DNA from: Pedobacter sp.
GTDB lineage: Bacteria > Bacteroidota > Bacteroidia > Sphingobacteriales > Sphingobacteriaceae
DNA: 5,942 nt
Assembly (NCBI GenBank): GCA_004295885.1
Contig: SEDG01000163.1
Span: forward strand, 1 to 5,942
Direction of reading: 5' to 3'
Shown here in pieces: positions 4,379-5,942 of the stretch; position 1 is the first letter of the stretch, and every line of letters begins with the position of its first letter. Made by a program: the position numbers and the translations under genes. The notes beneath the pieces were generated by a model. That model made no database searches, had not been told where the DNA came from, and saw only the letters and a program-made list of their open reading frames with translations.

Positions 4379-5942
4379 TTAATCATGATCCTTATTCCAT
4401 CGTACTTTTATTCCGCCTTTACCGTCGTCAATTGCTTTTAAGTGTAAAACGATACCCTTCATTCGGGCTATTTTCTTTTCTTCCTTGTCGATAATTCCTT
4501 CATCTTTTTTAGGATTTCTAAGCGGGATATCCATCGAGATATCTGTTCCTGCACCTAAACCGTAAATGCCTTGCATGTTAAAGTTTAGAACGCTTGTATT
4601 TACCTGCATCGGACTAATCAGCACTCTATCGCCATTTAAGGTAAAAGTGCCGTCTAAATTATCAATGGTAATGTTAGAGAAATCTCTATTAGCAAAAGCC
4701 AGTTTTTGGACTTTCTGTAGAGGTTCAAATCCAATTAAGGCAGCATTGCTGAGATTGAAAACAACTTGTCCATACATTGCCCTCGAAACCACTTGTCCCT
4801 TATCAGTTATACTACCGGATGCATTTACCTTGGCAGATAAATATCCTTTTAGGTTTTGATTGGTGATAGATGTTTGTCCGAAATTCTCAAAAGCATAAAA
4901 GAACTCCTTTACGTTTACCTTGCTAATCACAGAGTTGATCGTAAACTTATTGATAGCGCCTAACTGTTTCACATTGCCAGTTAAGTTCAAGTTTCCACCA
5001 GCGTGACTTACATTTATTTTATTGAAGTAAATGCCATCGTTAAGCAAAGATACTTCTGCCTTTAGGTTATTTGCGACAAAACGCTTGTAAATCGCCTTGT
5101 TTACATTTAATTGAATTTGAACCTTAGCTGCTTCCAAAACTGCACTCAATTGGTCAGATACTTCTTTAACTGCATTCTTAGAACTAGGTTTCCACTTAAC
5201 TGTTTTCCTCTGCCCTAAAAACGACATGAATTCGCCTAAGTTTAATTGCGGACTATTCATATTCAACTTTACCAAAATCTTTTGTGGGTCAGTGTAATAG
5301 AAATTGAGGAAGTTCTGAATTGAACAATTCATATTCAACACACTTTTCCCAAGTTGAAATCTGCTTCCAGTGATGTTTAAATCCTTCTGATTGAAATTTA
5401 ATGTCAAAGAGCTATTTATCAAGGTCAGATTACGAGGAATGTAGGTGATGTCTGCATTCTTGATATCTACGAATCCTGTCAAAGTAGGTTTGGTGAAAGT
5501 GAAATTGTCTATATCAGCTTTGCAATACAAACGTAAATCTGCTGTGCCATTTTTAAAGTTGAAAGTTTCTCCACCAATAGAGCTATTGAGCTTTTCTAGT
5601 GGGAATTGAGAGGTGATAAACCCCGTTGCAATCGGTCTGGCTAAATTACTTACTAAAAATGTATCTACTTTTATGGGTGCGTTATAATAATCAGCAGTTA
5701 AACCATAGAATTTGATGGCAGAGTTTTCATCTCCTATCGGATGTGAGACCGTATCTTTATTTGTAAAAGTGCCTGTAAAATTGCAATTAGTCAACTGTCC
5801 TGATGGGATGGTCACAATGTTACTTTTTACATTCATCCTCACATCAATTAAGGGGTCTTTCCCAGTTTTACTGCCATCATCAATAATATGCCCAATGATG
5901 TCAATAGGCTTGTCTATTGCGAATTTTAACAGCTTAGAGGAA
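4379..5942 (-). CDS. AsmA-like envelope protein, C-terminal part (5' end outside window)
   Basis: The minus-strand frame is open from the right edge to the TAA at 4381-4379, so about 520 residues of the C-terminal part are visible. A GTG at 5842 is only an internal in-frame codon: the 33 codons before it read as normal protein (KLLKFAIDKPIDIIGHIIDD). The sequence is a long run of short amphipathic beta strands with many Asn, Thr and Lys and no membrane helix. Strands such as VDIKNADITYIPRNLTLINS, with LTLNF nearby (about residues 160-185), and a final DISMDIPLRNP resemble AsmA-like C-terminal regions. It ends in a charged, Gly-rich tail (DDGKGGIKVRWNKD). AsmA/TamB/YhdP-type proteins form long hydrophobic grooves spanning the periplasm and are implicated in lipid transport to the outer membrane. 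In Bacteroidota the exact role is unsettled. The N-terminal anchor would lie outside the window. Confidence 0.8.
   Translation of the reverse strand, partial: SSKLLKFAIDKPIDIIGHIIDDGSKTGKDPLIDVRMNVKSNIVTIPSGQLTNCNFTGTFTNKDTVSHPIGDENSAIKFYGLTADYYNAPIKVDTFLVSNLARPIATGFITSQFPLEKLNSSIGGETFNFKNGTADLRLYCKADIDNFTFTKPTLTGFVDIKNADITYIPRNLTLINSSLTLNFNQKDLNITGSRFQLGKSVLNMNCSIQNFLNFYYTDPQKILVKLNMNSPQLNLGEFMSFLGQRKTVKWKPSSKNAVKEVSDQLSAVLEAAKVQIQLNVNKAIYKRFVANNLKAEVSLLNDGIYFNKINVSHAGGNLNLTGNVKQLGAINKFTINSVISKVNVKEFFYAFENFGQTSITNQNLKGYLSAKVNASGSITDKGQVVSRAMYGQVVFNLSNAALIGFEPLQKVQKLAFANRDFSNITIDNLDGTFTLNGDRVLISPMQVNTSVLNFNMQGIYGLGAGTDISMDIPLRNPKKDEGIIDKEEKKIARMKGIVLHLKAIDDGKGGIKVRWNKDHD

Noticed and set aside
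4566..4859. Plus-strand ORF of 97 residues inside the AsmA-like gene.
   Set aside because: It is antisense to a long coding frame, with no promoter box or recognisable domain.
5840..5842. GTG at 5842 as the start of the AsmA-like protein.
   Set aside because: The frame continues uninterrupted to the window edge with similar composition, and an AsmA-like protein needs an N-terminal anchor that is not present after this GTG.

Overview
The window looks like ordinary chromosome from an AT-rich Bacteroidota bacterium, most likely Sphingobacteriaceae (Pedobacter-like). Three things suggest this: promoter-like TAnnTTTG boxes, ribosomal proteins of Bacteroidota type, and a mix of DUF1080, DUF1801 and AsmA-like envelope genes typical of that family. 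The taxonomic call comes from recalled family resemblance, not from a search.

Layout. Positions 1-603 hold the 3' part of a plus-strand gene that enters from the left edge, encoding a DUF3108-like predicted envelope protein. Positions 604-994 contain no gene. Most of this gap is a fold-prone stretch of about 297 bp flanked by inverted copies of an AGTCYGAAAG motif, followed by a good Bacteroidota promoter. That promoter drives the classical rpsF-rpsR-rplI operon (998-2077: ribosomal proteins bS6, bS18, bL9), which ends at a strong intrinsic terminator (2148-2186). The terminator sits among copies of a GTCATCCTGA/GAAGGAT dispersed-type repeat.

Next comes a minus-strand pair: a secreted DUF1080 protein (3474-2674), then a DUF1801 protein (2673-2275) whose ATG directly follows the DUF1080 stop. 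Divergent from it is mtgA (3595-4329), a monofunctional peptidoglycan glycosyltransferase with all expected GT51 motifs and an apparently leaderless promoter. It converges on the 3' part of a large AsmA-like envelope gene (4379-5942, minus strand), which runs off the right edge.

Functionally this is housekeeping: translation (30S platform proteins and bL9), cell wall synthesis and envelope maintenance. I see no mobile-element gene, CRISPR array, RNA gene, phage or defence system. The points worth a second look are regulatory or intergenic: the repeat-bounded element upstream of rpsF, a strong Shine-Dalgarno before rpsR in a phylum that rarely uses one, a CCG-containing hairpin at the rpsF leader, and the leaderless mtgA start.
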